A DNA stretch of 64,000 nt from Apium graveolens. Lineage: Eukaryota; Streptophyta; Magnoliopsida; Apiales; Apiaceae. The notes beneath the pieces were generated by a model, which searched no databases, had not been told where the DNA came from, and saw only the letters and a program-made list of their open reading frames with translations. The DNA lies in contig NC_133653.1 of assembly GCF_009905375.1 (NCBI RefSeq), forward strand, positions 61,073,956 through 61,137,955, given 5' to 3'. A program made the position numbers and the translations under genes. This document shows positions 11,220 to 22,849 of the stretch, one piece after another. Each line of letters opens with the position of its first letter. Positions within the stretch are counted from its first letter, which is position 1.

Positions 11220-11799
11220 TGTTAGAGTCACACAACACTGTGGAAGGGGTTGAATATAGTGTTTAATAAAATCAAATCGATTTTGAACACAAGTAACAGT
11301 AAACAGATATATTCAATATAATAAACTCTGTTACAATGGAACTGTTCTCTCTCAGTGATGAACAAATATCACGAGAGCTGCTAGGTTACAATGTATGATC
11401 TTCTCGATAATGATAACACATATAGTGTAAACCTATGTCTGTGTTTATATAGTACACAGTTACAAGATAACTTCTAATTGATATGGAATATAATTCTGTC
11501 TCCTAAAATATATCAATCAGATATCTTATACAAGTCTTCTTATCTTCTAACTCTTTCCATACATATTTTCTTTTGTATTAGTCTCGATCTTCTTTCCTGT
11601 AAATCAGCTTCCTTCCTTAACTGTAAGTCCTCCCGTACTTAAGTTCTGATATCTATCTTCTGATAACCTAAGTTCTGACATCTTTAAGTTCTGACTTCCA
11701 GTAAGTATTGATTCCAGTAATACTGATATTTCCTGTTTGTTACGATCTGAAAACTAAACATGAAACATATTAGACATGACATCTCAAATATATCTAACA
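11220..11799 (-). repeat. 3' LTR of C1 (580 bp)
   Basis: TGTTAGAGTCACACAAC...ATCTAACA. It aligns along its length with the two C2 LTRs (37674-38233 and 53363-53928). The complement of the C-family word, AAGTTCTGA, occurs three times at 11641-11694. The left flank is unassigned DNA. Confidence 0.92.
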
Positions 11800-11814
11800 A
11801 TCTCCCCCAACTTG
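11800..11814 (-). other. Polypurine tract of C1
   Basis: The minus strand reads CAAGTTGGGGGAGAT next to the LTR. About 35 bases away, 11849-11862 is the near reverse complement of an internal site now at 60139-60152. Confidence 0.88.
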
Positions 11815-11937
11815 TAAATTATGCAAAAATATACAAGTTAATAGATTCGATGATGTCAAAAACATTTAAGTTCAAATGCAATGAGAGTTTAATAAGACTA
11901 TTAACTTCACCTTACAGTCCTTGTAGCTTTACCAACA

Positions 11938-13136
11938 TCACTGGATCAATCTGAATCCATAATGATTCTCAACAAAATCTTTTACCAGCTTATCTTCAGC
12001 TTTTCTCAGAACTTCAACTAACTGTGCTTTGACCTGCATCAGTTCTTCATCTTTACTATCACCAATTTGATAAATGGCTGTTCTGAGAGCTTGAATTGAT
12101 GTTCTTTCAAGTTTATCACCAAGTCTGATAACTCTAGGATGTGAAGAGTTTTCATTATACCATAAGCATCTTCCTTTCAGAATAACTTCCACTTTAGCAG
12201 AGTTCTTCAGCATAGGAATTTCTCTTCCATCACCTTCAGTAATCATTGGTATATACTGAAAAGTCTTTGTACCAGAGATTTTAAGTAGATCTCTTATAGC
12301 CTTCAAAATGTATTATGACCATCTTCTTGTAACATCATATTTTACTTCCAGAAGATAGTGAATATGTTGAAGCTCTCTAATAGACTTCTTTAGCATATCA
12401 GTATCAGCTCGTCTGTAAGTTAGTCCATCATTGAGAAATAAATCAATTTCTCCTTTAGATTATCCTTATCATGAGCATCTATTACAATTTAAGCAGATAG
12501 AGCTTTTGTTTGATTTGTTCATATGGTTTGTCTGTCAACATGAAAGGATCTCTTAGAGTAAGTTCTACTCCTGTTTGTATCTTCTCTTCATCATAACCTA
12601 ATCCAGCTCTATCTCTAGGTTGCTTGGATCTCAACCCAAATGTTGCGAGTTGATTCATCATAAGATTGGATTTTGGTTCAACTGGAGTAGCTTTCTTCCA
12701 TAACAGCTTCTTCTTATCAGCAATTGTCATCTTTTCCAAATCAACTTGATCAGAATTTGTTGTTTCTTCTGTAACTTGCTGTTCTTCATTCTGAACAACC
12801 TGAGCAATGTCAGAGGTTGTTTTAGATTCTTCAATTATCTTTCTTCTTTTCAGAATTTGAACATTTTCATCTTCTATCAAATCATCATCATGCATTGTAG
12901 TTTGATAGACTGGAACGGAAGAACTTATCTTTTTCTCAATCTTTAAAGGTTCACCAACCTTTTCTTTTCCTTTTGACTTAGGATCAATATCAGTTTGTGA
13001 TCTAGTCTTGGACTTTGAAGTCTCAGAATTTGACTTTTCCCTGATCACAATGCCTTTTTCCTTAGGCCTTGGAGGTTTCTTTGCATCAGAAGCTTTAGAC
13101 TTAAGATTTGTCTTCTCAGCTGCAAATCTAGCTTCT
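11938..13136 (-). pseudogene. C-terminal part of the long accessory ORF, element C1
   Basis: The frame ends with ...KDFVENHYGFRLIQ and a TGA at 11938-11940. Open pieces 11938-12306 and 12482-13048 correspond closely to 38372-38881 and 38954-39600 of C2; the gap between them contains stops. The carboxy-terminal 120 residues form a conserved block (AIRDLLKISGTKT, GDGREIPMLKNSAKVEVILKG, LERTSIQALRTAIYQI) preceded by a Lys/Glu/Ser-rich linker. The gene is cut at 13136 by the left LTR of B and continues after G at 59798. It has no known activity; see the C2 copy for the complete layout. Confidence 0.8.
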
Positions 13137-14178
13137 TGTTAGTCCCTTAACAATATAGCAAGAATTACAGAAGGGGGGTTGAATGGAATTCTTGAACCTT
13201 TTTCTCGAAATAAAAATGTTCAACTCGAATATAGATATAATGTTTTGATTAGCTCAATGCGGAATAGAAACTTAATTGAATCAAAACATAAGTAATTAAA
13301 AACAAGAGTCTTTAAAAACTTTCTGGTGGATTTAAACAATTCCACCAGAGATATATATTATATATCGAGAGGACTCTGTGTGCAAGAATGCTCACAGCTG
13401 CTTACAAATTGAATTGCTGAGAATATAGGGAAATGCTAATGATTCTACTTACAAAGATTTCTCTATTTGTGTTTCTCAACTCTTTCTATTTGCTACTTGG
13501 TTTATATATTACCAAGATTACAAAGTCAAAAAGACTGAATAAATATAAAAACTATCAGTCTTCAGCTTGCTGCTTTTCGTCCTCTATTACCCAGTTAATG
13601 GGCTTCCACAGTAGATTTGTATACATCTCGATGGATGTGCTCAGCTTTCACTGTTCAACTGCTGTTTGAATTCTTTACATGATCATCCGTTGGATTCTAT
13701 GAACATCCGTTGGATATATGATCATCTGTCGACTTTCTGAACATCCGTTGATGGCTTCATTGATCATCCGTCGACTGCTATATTAAACATCCGTTGATAG
13801 TCATTTGATCATCCGTCGATGGCTTTGTTAATCATCCATCGGTAGCTATTTTGGCACTTGACTTCATTTCACTTATGCAGAATTATAAGAAGTCATTTAT
13901 ATACAATTAATCAACCTATTCTGCATATCTAGTTAAAGTCAACATGACTTATAGGCTACTACAGAATTTATACAAAGATGTATACAGAACTGTGCTACAG
14001 ACTTATCATTACATAAGCTACTCCTCGATGGATAATAAGTTAACATCTGTCGGGACTATAATGAGTTATCCGTCGGGACTATAATTCTTATCCATCGAGT
14101 GCTACATTATTTCACTAAGTAAAATCCACTTAGATGTTTTGTTTATGAAATCATCAAGTACACAACATATGCACAACA
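13137..14178 (-). repeat. 3' LTR of composite B (1042 bp)
   Basis: TGTTAGTCCC...GCACAACA, matching 29887-30910 with roughly 5% differences in the parts I compared. It contains about a dozen copies of the word ATCCGTCGA or ATCCGTTGA and complements, concentrated at 13628-13842 and 14026-14100. The U5-end stretch GAAGGGGGGTTGAAT is at 13170-13184. Confidence 0.93.
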
Positions 14179-14195
14179 ATCTCCCTCAATTTATG
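14179..14195 (-). other. Polypurine tract of B
   Basis: The minus strand reads AAATTGAGGGAGAT beside the LTR, a weaker tract than in A and C. About 35-50 bases away, 14229-14244 (CTTGATGATAACAAAA) is the exact reverse complement of 16044-16059. Confidence 0.82.
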
Positions 14196-14333
14196 TCTAC
14201 TGGAATTGTAGCCATAAATTAAGAGGTACTTGATGATAACAAAACATCCTCAACATACAGCTTTAAAGATAAGTAGATAATGATGAAAGTGCTTCAAATA
14301 ATCAAAGTGTACAAGGTTTGGCTCACAGTCATT

Positions 14334-17300
14334 TCAAGATGCTCCTCTAGCCTGAGCAGATTTTTCTAGTTTCTTGAATGTCTGGATCTTCTTCCAAGCT
14401 TTTTGTTGTTTTCATCAATCTGATTTTGGAGCTACCTGTGGAATTCCAGTTCATCAGATTCTGAGAGATCTAGCTTTTCTTGCATTTCCAAGAGAGTTTC
14501 ATTGTTAGAGATACTCAATTGGTCTTCTAACCTGAAGAATCTTCTCACACCTTTGTCATCCATGAACTCCATCAGCCAGTAGGGCCTTAGATACACTCTT
14601 CTCCATGTGTATGGGATGATTAGAGTCTTTGGGAGTGCATCTTTAGCTCTAATACTCCTTAGTTCTTCAATCTTCTTCAATACTAGTCTTCTTGCAGTTA
14701 CATTAAACCCAAAGTTCTTCTTGAAGGATGAATAAACTTTAATCAGTACAGTTTGGCTCTCTTAAAGAATCCAGTGAAGTGGCCACTGAATCTCCCTTCC
14801 TCCTTTGTACTTGAACACTAACCTTTCAGGTAGGTTCCTGTATGCATCAATTCCCCTCACTTCATCCAGTTCATCCAGATAAAGATTTAGATCTGAAAAT
14901 TCTTTGATGTCACACAAGTACAAGTAGTCTCCCCTGTTGACTTTGGGTTGAGCTTTAACTACTGATTTGGATTTGAGAGGTGACAGCTTCACTTTCTTGA
15001 CTGCCCTTGACTTTGTCCTTTTTGGCTTACTAAGGCTTGGTAAGCTGAAGTCAGGAATTGGTATGTTATCCCACACTATTGGCTCATCTTTTGGCACAAT
15101 AGGTTCACCATGAATATTCCTGTAGGGATCCACCACCCTTATGTCTTCAAATATCACAGAAGGCTTTGATGCTTGAGTTGTAGCTGGTGTGGGTTCCTTA
15201 GGAAATTGATCTTCCAATTCCTTGTCAACAATATCCAGTTTCCTTTTTGTTCTTCTAGCCAATTCTTTCTTCCTTGGGGATTTCTTTTGTTCTTCAATTT
15301 TCTTCTTTGATTCAGCAGCTTCAGATGGTTGAGAGGGAATTTGTTGTGATGAATTAACAGCCTGTAGCTTGGCCAAGATAGCAATCAGCTCTTTCTTTTG
15401 TTTAGTATTCTTTGCATCTAGAGCATCTTGCTTCTTTTCCTGCTTCAATCTGGCTTTTTCTTCTTTCTTTGCTTGTGCAAATTATGGATGTCCAGCTACC
15501 ACACAAATTTCCTTTCCATTTCTGAATATCTTAGCAATTCTCCTTTTTGAAGCTGAATCAGCTGGATCTTTATAGAAGATAATTGACCTTGATAGAAGCT
15601 TCTTCTCATCAGGCTTGGGTGTCTCATAAACATTTTCCAAGGGGTTCTTCAAAGATGATTTTGGATAATTTTCCCTTGGTTTTAGAATTGTTTCAGCCTT
15701 TGGAGACTTGATGCAGGAAGATTGTCCTTTTTCCAGATAATTCATGCTCATCTCATTAACACTGATTGGCTTGACTTGAGAGTGATGGATGGCTGACTTA
15801 CCTGGCTCCTTGACAAGTTCAAACTTTTTCTGTATCTCCTCATCAATCTTATTCCAGTTGATCAGACTCAACTTTCCTTTCTCAGCAACTTTCAAATTTG
15901 TTGTTGCTGCTTGAATTAGATCTATACCATCTGCAACTGGTGGCTTAGAGACAGTAATTGAAGGTACAATTACTTTGTTGATTTGTACTTGAAGTTTCTC
16001 CCCCTCACTTTGTCCTTTCTCCCCCTTGATTCTCTCTCCCCCTTTTTGTTATCATCAAGTTGAGGAGTTAGGCCTTGTGCTTTAGTCAGTTGCATGAAAA
16101 GATTTGTCTAAGTCTGTTGATTTTGAAGAAGAATAGCCACTGAATTCTCAATAACTTGAACTCTATCTTCCAGCTTGGCCAGCTTCTTTTCAGAATCTGA
16201 TTCTCTCCTCAATCTCAGTAATAGATCTTGCATGGTACCATATGGCATGACTGAACCCAGCTTCTCAGAACTGTAGGTCTTCAAGTCAGCTATATCCCTT
16301 TTTAGTTCATCCACACTCAAATTATATCTTAACTGCTGGATCTTCATGAGATGTAGAGAGTCTAGATGAGCTTGAAGAATAGCCTTGGTACCAGCATATG
16401 AAGTTTCCTGAAGGGCCTTTTGAATAACCATCACTTGCTTAACCAAGGATACACCAAATTATCCTGGTGTAGATTCCTTTTTCCATGCCCATTCAGGTAA
16501 ATCTGAAACAGAACTTGGGCCTTCATCTCCCCCTAAGTTCATGCTTCCATCCAAAGAAACAGAGTCATCATCATTAGAATTTACTTCAAATTCTTCAGAT
16601 GGCTCACCAGCTGGAGAAGGCATCCTATTGACACCAGCTTTATCTCTTTGAAGAGATTCTGAAGTGTGTACTAAGTTCAAAGTCTATTCTGCCTCCACAT
16701 TGCCCTGAGCAGCCAACAATTGATAGGCTGACACAGGATGAGTAAAAGTATCAGCATCCAAGGAAATGTTATCAATTACAACTTTGTAATGTTGCTGGAA
16801 TTGTCTTCCCTTTTCAGCATCATCCACAATCATTGACTCACTAGCAATGGCTGGATCCACCCTTATTTCTCCTGTACCTGCTTTTCTCTCAAAATCTCTC
16901 TTTTGTTGCATCAGGGTCTCACCCTGGCTCCCCACCCTCACACCCTCACCTTCACCTACTAAGGTGGGACTCCTCTCACTCACTTTTGTCAATCCTGAAT
17001 AAATGGATTGCTGATTTTCACTCTTTTTCTCTCCTTTTGCCTGGGAGCAACCCAACCTCTCACTCAATACACTCTCCTCTCTCAGTCCTAAGAGTGACTG
17101 TACAACCACTAAATCTTTTGCACTTGAAATAATTGAAGTTTGAAGTTGTGCAGAGATACTCGACGGATAAGTGATATCCGTCGAGTGAGTGGTAATGCTA
17201 TCTGACGGATAACTGCTGTTAAGCTTATCCGTCGGGATACAATCACTACTCGACGGATGAACAATATCCATCGAGAGAGTAGAAATGAATGAGGTGGGAA

Positions 17301-18927
17301 GAGAGACTATTGTTGACTCTGTGTTGATTGAAGATATTTGGGGCATAGATGTCATAATAGAATCTGAAAGAATTGGCAAGTGAGCCAACAAATCATCTAA
17401 AAGATGATGCTCACTTGCACTAGATTTTTGCTTCCCCAACAGAGTTAAAGAAGGGGAATCAGGAATTGAAGTGTTTATCATATCCACTTCCAGAGAGTTT
17501 GTTGGTGAGTAGGGTGTTTCAGATGCTTCTATTATTAGAGATTTTGGCTGTGACTCCACATTTATTGGAGCCACATCAAACTGAATTTAAGAGGGTGCAG
17601 GGACTGTGTCTTTAGCACCAGTTTGCACTTTTTGTGTGCCCTGTGCATCCCCAGAGGTTTTAGATTTCTTCTTTCTTGTGTAAGTTTGGGGTGAGCTTGT
17701 GTCCCTAACCCTTTTGGCATGTGCTCTTGGCTGAGAGCTATGTTCAATAACTGCATCCTTTTGGGAGGATGTAGTTAGAAGTGAGCTTTTATCCTTTTTA
17801 AGCACTGCAGTTTGTTGGGAAACTGCAGTGTGGCTAGGCTGGGATTCACTCAACTCTCCAACCTTATTCTTAGGGTTTCTTTGATGTTCACCCCTTCCTT
17901 CACCTAACTTACCCTCCTTCACACTCCCCTCTTTGGCTTTGGTGGATTTTTCAACTGGTACCTTTTGAGAGATACCAGAGGGGGTTTTCTTTGATTTGGA
18001 TTTAGAAATTGCAGTTGTTTTGGCAGCTTTGGTAGGCAACTGTTTGGTAATTGTCACAGTTGCCATAGCTACTCCTGAACTCAAAGAAATAGAGGAGGTT
18101 GGAATAGTTGTAGGAATGGATGAACTTACCTCACTTACCTGAGGTGTCTGCATTACAGGAAAATAGAACATTGACACATCCCTGTGATGGTTGGCTCTGT
18201 TCAAGTCTGCAATGAGTCTTCTCTCTTGAACCCAACAAGCCAGTTTGTTGTTTGGGTTCTCAAGCACAATTTCTTGACATAGATGGTTAGCAATAACATG
18301 AAAAATCTAGCATAATACACATTCTTTCCTCTTTTAGCTAACTCGCCTAGTTTAAAACCTAACTCAATCAAGACAAGGTCACTGAAATTGTAAAATTTAT
18401 CTGTGACTAGCATGTATAGCATGTTAAGCATGGAAATGTTTACAGAATCAAAATTACTGACTTTTCCAGAGAAAACCTTAGTAACTACATCACACATGAA
18501 ACTCCACTCCTTCCTAAGACCCATTCTTCTAATATCACTCAGTTTAGAAGTAGGAAGTGCATAATGCATGGAATTAAGCATATTGATAATATCAGTGTCA
18601 GTGTGTGGTGAAGTCACATTATTATCAGGAATTTTGAAATATGCTTTTATCACATCACTATTGATACAGAATTCATTACCTTTGATGGTAAGAGTGATGG
18701 TCTTGTCAGTAGAGTTGTAGATTGCAGTGGTCCACATCTCGTCAACAACTTCACAGAAGATTGTGAGTGATTGAAGCATGGCATAATTTAGCTTGCAGTT
18801 CTTCACAAAGTCCATCATTTTGTGGTAGTCCTTTAGATTGCTGAATACCATTATTAACCAAAGCAGTGAAGTTGTTCTTCTCATAGATGAACCTAGTTTG
18901 AGACATAATCTTTACTACAGGTGCCAT
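14334..18927 (-). pseudogene. Long accessory (env-position) ORF of B, about 1500 codons, broken
   Basis: Start at the ATG at 18925-18927 (MAPVVKIMSQT), roughly 520 bases after the RNase H stop. The end near 14334 is inferred after a frame change at about 14430. The first ~240 codons form a conserved domain (WTTAIYNSTDKTITL, LRKEWSF, KVSNFDSV, VYYARFF) homologous to that of C2. A Ser/Thr/Pro/Lys-rich linker of about 900 codons follows, in which the B word encodes YPSS/HPSS-like units (17160-17275). A C-terminal block spans 14432-15448 (RGIDAYRNLPERLVFKYKGG, VRRFFRLEDQLSISN). No signal peptide or membrane segment is visible. Several frameshifts and stops separate the pieces at 18201-18884, 17587-18267, 16684-17574, 16459-16680, 16108-16446, 15482-15895, 14762-15448 and 14432-14680. 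Confidence 0.75.
15990..16059 (-). other. Triple internal purine tract in the B accessory ORF
   Basis: On the minus strand three GGGGGAGA tracts follow one another within about 55 bases. The first is preceded by CTTGATGATAACAAAAA, whose first 16 bases are the exact reverse complement of 14229-14244. Extra polypurine tracts upstream of the 3' LTR are known in Sireviruses; whether these prime DNA synthesis is unknown. Confidence 0.7.
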
Positions 18928-19449
18928 TGTTAGAGAATGAAAGCTTGAAGAGAGAAAAAGAAGATTTGCTTGAGAGAGAATGAAATAAAAGCAGTTGAAT
19001 TCGAGAATGATAAAAGAAAATAATTGGAATGAAATAAGCTTTTATACTATCTCAAAAATAACTGACAAAAATAATAAAGAAAAGTAAATTAACCAATAGG
19101 AATTGCCTAAAAATAGCCGTTTAAAAATAAACTGTAAAAATTCCACCCATTATCCGTCATGTAATGCTTACAAACTGTAAGTATACTCGATGGATAATGT
19201 TCAGGGAATTAACGGCTGTGATTTAGACAATTTGACGGATGAGGATAAACTGATATTCGTCGAGTCATAAAGTATTCCAAAGAAGTAATTGACTTTTATT
19301 AGCAAGTAGTATATCGACGGATGACTAAACTCGATGGATAAGGGTCATCCGTCGAGATGTAAATTTTGACTTAGCCAAAATTTCATCCAAGACTTAAAAA
19401 TCTGCTAAATTTCTGGCTACAATTCAACTTGCAAAATAACTCAGATAAA
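18928..19449 (-). promoter_or_regulatory. Pol to accessory-ORF spacer of B, left copy, with inverted words
   Basis: Non-coding DNA between the RNase H stop and the accessory ATG. It holds about six copies of the B word. TCGACGGATGAC at 19314-19325 and its exact reverse complement at 19344-19355 form a 12-bp stem with an 18-base loop. A decayed second pair lies near 19236-19263. The position suggests a role in expressing the downstream frame, which is inference only. Confidence 0.55.
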
Positions 19450-20990
19450 TTAAGAGTAATTAAGCATACCTAACTCACTTACCAACCTTGAAAAGGTGGA
19501 TTCATCCAGTGGCTTGGTAAAGATATCTGCAAGTTGCTTCTCACTTGGAACAAAATGTAATTTCACAGTACCATTCATCACATGTTCCCTTATGAAATGG
19601 TACTTGATGTCTATGTGCTTTGTCCTTGAATGTTGCACTGGATTTTCAGTGATGGCAATTGCACTTGTGTTATCACAGAAAATAGGAATCCTTTCAACTT
19701 GCAAACCATAGTCCAACAATTGATTTTTCATCCATAAAATCTGTGCACAGCAACTGCCAGCAGCAATATATTCAGCTTCAACTGTAGAAGTAGAAACTGA
19801 ATTTTGATTTTTACTGAACCAGGACACAAGCTTGTTTCCTAGAAATTGACAGGTTCCTGTTGTGCTCTTTCTGTCAATTCTACAACCTGCATAATCTGCA
19901 TCTGAATAACCAGTTAGATCAAAACCAGAATCTCTAGGGTACCAAATGCCAAGTTTTGGTGTTCCCTTGAGATATCTGAAAATTCTCTTAATAGCTATCA
20001 AGTGAGATTCTCTAGGATCAGCCTGAAATCTAGCACATAAACATGTAGCAAACATTATATCTGGCTACTAGCTGTTAAGTACAGAAGTGAGCCAACCATG
20101 CCCCTATAACTTGAAATATCCATAGACTTTTCAGTAGTATTTAATTCAAGCTTAGTTGCAGTGGCCATGGGAGTTTTTGTAGATGTGCAATCCATTAGAT
20201 CAAACTTCTTTAAAAGATCAAAAATATATTTAGTTTGACTAATTAATATTCCATCACTAACTTGCTTAACTTGTAAACCAAGAAAGTAAGTTAGTTCTCC
20301 CATCATACTCATCTCATACTTACTTTGCATCAATTTGGCAAACTTTTTACAAAGTTTATCATCTGTAGAGCCAAAAATAATATCATCTACATAAATTTGA
20401 ACAAGTATGCTAGAGCCATTAACATTTCTAAAAAATAAAGTTTTATCTACAGTACCTCTTGTGAAGTGATTTTCCAAAAGGAACTTTGATAGAGTGTCAT
20501 ACCAGGCTCTAGGTGTTTGCTTCAGTCCATAAAGTGCTTTCAGAAGATAATAGACATATTCTAAAAAATTTGGATCTTCAAAGCCAGGAGGTTGACTGAC
20601 ATATACTTCTTCCTCCAAATCTCCATTCAGAAAGGCACTTTTGGCATCCATTTGATAGACCTTGAAATTGGCATGGGCTGCATAGGCTAAGAAGATTCTG
20701 ATGGCTTCAAGTCTTGCAACAGGAGCAAATGTTTCGTCAAAATCTATTCCTTCTTACTGACAATAGCCCTTAGCAACCAATCTAGCTTTGTTCCTGATTA
20801 CCATGCCATTTTCATCCATCTTGTTTCTGAATACCCACTTGGTGTCTATTGGATTCTTTCCTTTAGGCTTGGGTACCAGCTTCCATACTTTATTCCTTTC
20901 AAATTGGTTTAGCTCCCCCTGCATAGCTAAAATCCAATCAGGATCTAACAAAGCTTCTTCTACCTTCTTTGGTTCTTCCTTTGATAGAAA
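19450..20990 (-). pseudogene. RT - RNase H, left copy of B
   Basis: The RT begins around 20990 (DWILAMQGELNQFERNKVW), then [34 protein letters not shown] and catalytic YVDD within 20055-20651. RNase H at 19450-20055 has the full copia block from YSDADYAGCRIDRKSTTG to the end (GMLNYS). A stop lies near 20755 in the RT N-terminus and a frame change at 20055 between RT and RNase H. Otherwise the domains are complete. Nucleotide differences from the right copy (24074-25600) are around 5-7% in the stretches compared. Confidence 0.9.
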
Positions 20991-22340
20991 GCTGTTGAAT
21001 AGACAGTCTTCTTGAGTTGCTCTTCTTGTTTGAACTCTATAAGACACATCACCAATGATAAGCTCAAAGGGGTGATCTTTTGTCCATTTCCTTTGCTGAG
21101 GTAGATTAGCTCTAGATGAAGAGGCCTCATAATTGTCTTGATGTGTGATTGAGTTTTGATTACTAGAAACTCCCCCTGAGTTTATGGATCTTTGATTTGA
21201 GAAGGGAGAATTTTCCGTAGGTGATCTGTCTTGACCTCCTGCTCCTTTTGATAACCCGACGGATGGTGAGTTTTGATTATTGACGGATGAGGCAGGTTGT
21301 CTTCCAACGGATAACACAGATTGCCTTCCGACGGATGAAGCATTATGTAACTCGACGGATGTTGAGTTTTGTGCTTCATTGTAGATTTTTCTGCATTATC
21401 CTTAGACACTGTTTCTTGATCACTCTCATCATCACTTTCATCACTAACCATCTCAACATTGTCGAATTTGAGGCTCTCATGGTGATCTCCATCTTTCAGT
21501 CCTTCAATCTTTTTATTATCAAACACAATATGTATAGATTCCACAACAATGTTGGTTCTTAGATTGTAGAATCTATATGCTTTACCAACAGCATATCCAA
21601 CAAAAATTCCTTCATCTGCTTTAGCATCAAACTTCCCATTTTGATCAGTTTGATTTCTCAGAATATAGCATTTACAGCCAAAGACATGAAGAAAGTTTAG
21701 AGTTGGCTTCTTGTTCTTGAACAATTGATAGGGAGTCATGCATCTTGCTTGATTAATCAGAGAAATGTTCTCAGTGTAGCATGCAGTATTTACAGCTTCA
21801 GCCCAGAAATATGTTGGAAGTTTAGATTCTTCAAGCATTGTCCTTGTAGCTTCAATAAGTGATCTGTTCTTTCTTTCCACTACTCCATTCTGTTGTGGAG
21901 TCCTTGCTGCTGAAAACTCATGCAAGATCCCATTTTCTTCAAAAAATGCTCTCATGACATAGTTCTTGAACTCAGTTCCATTGTCACTCCTGATTCTTCA
22001 AACTTTGAAATCAGGATGATTGTTAGCTTGCCTTATGTGATTGATGATGATTTCGCTAGCCTCAGCTTTAGACTTTAGGAAATATGTCCAAGAGAACTTT
22101 GAGAAATCATCTACAATTACTAGGCAAAATCTTTTCCTTGATATTGACAATACATTGACTGGTCCAAACAAATCCTTGTGAAGCAGTTGCAAAGGCTCTT
22201 CAATTGCTGAATCAAGTTTCTTCCTGAATGATGCTTTAATCTGCTTCCCCTTTTGGCAGGCATCACACAGTCCATCCTTTGTAAACTCCACTAGAGGAAT
22301 GCCTCTTACTAGTTCTTTCTTTACCAGCTCATTCATGGTC
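20991..22340 (-). pseudogene. Integrase and integrase-RT linker, left copy of B
   Basis: Zinc-binding end CDACQKGKQ and first catalytic Asp in KDLFGPVNVL (21998-22336), a stop just before IRSDNGTE (second Asp), then the Glu in NGVVERKNRSL (21182-21955). The downstream integrase block (VFGCKCYILRNQ, EGIFVGYAVGKAYR) is intact. The linker to RT (about 21000-21400) is acidic and contains HPSS/HPSG units encoded by the B word (21247-21362) and a minus-strand CTCAGGGGGAG tract at 21170-21180. Confidence 0.88.
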
Positions 22341-22344
22341 TTGA

Positions 22345-22792
22345 AGTTTAAATGGGATAGCTTCTTGTGTCATAGCCAACTTTTATCTTGACTTGCTTTA
22401 CTGAGAAGACAAGTTACAGATTCAGCTTTAGTTGAGTTGAAGTCAGCTAGGTACACATTTCATCTTCTCACACCAGTGAGAACCACTTTGTTGCTTTGAT
22501 TATTAGTCACAACACAGGCTTCTTTGTTGAAGGTTACTGAGTTGCCTTTGTCACAAAGCTGGCTGATACTTAACAGATTATGTTTAAGACCATCCACTAA
22601 GGCAACCTCCTCTATGATGACATTATCCTTTGAAATCAAGCCATATCCCACAGTATAACCCTTGCTGTCATCTCCAAAAGTAATACTTGGGCCAGCTCTC
22701 TCCTTAAACTCTGTGAGCAGGGTAGAATCACCAGTCATGTGTCTTGAACAATCACTATCCAAGTACCAAAGATTCCTTCTATTTCCCTGCAC
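22345..22792 (-). pseudogene. Protease / pre-integrase, left copy of B
   Basis: Copia protease block LWYLDSDCSRHMTGD: the family active site DSG reads DSD here, a probable inactivating change. TFGDDSKGYTVGYG and the GLKHNLLSISQLC pre-integrase block follow. Stops appear where the frame approaches the WHKKLSHLN motif (near 22370 and 22460). Confidence 0.87.
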
Positions 22793-22849
22793 ACATCAAA
22801 ATCAAATCAAGTTGATTTTGGTACCTAAGTTTCCTTGGGTCTTGCCTTG

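Noticed and set aside
17155..17280. Regularly spaced short repeats that could suggest a CRISPR-like array
   Set aside because: Spacing is irregular, orientation is mixed, the unit is only about 10 bases, and the context is a plant retroelement coding linker.
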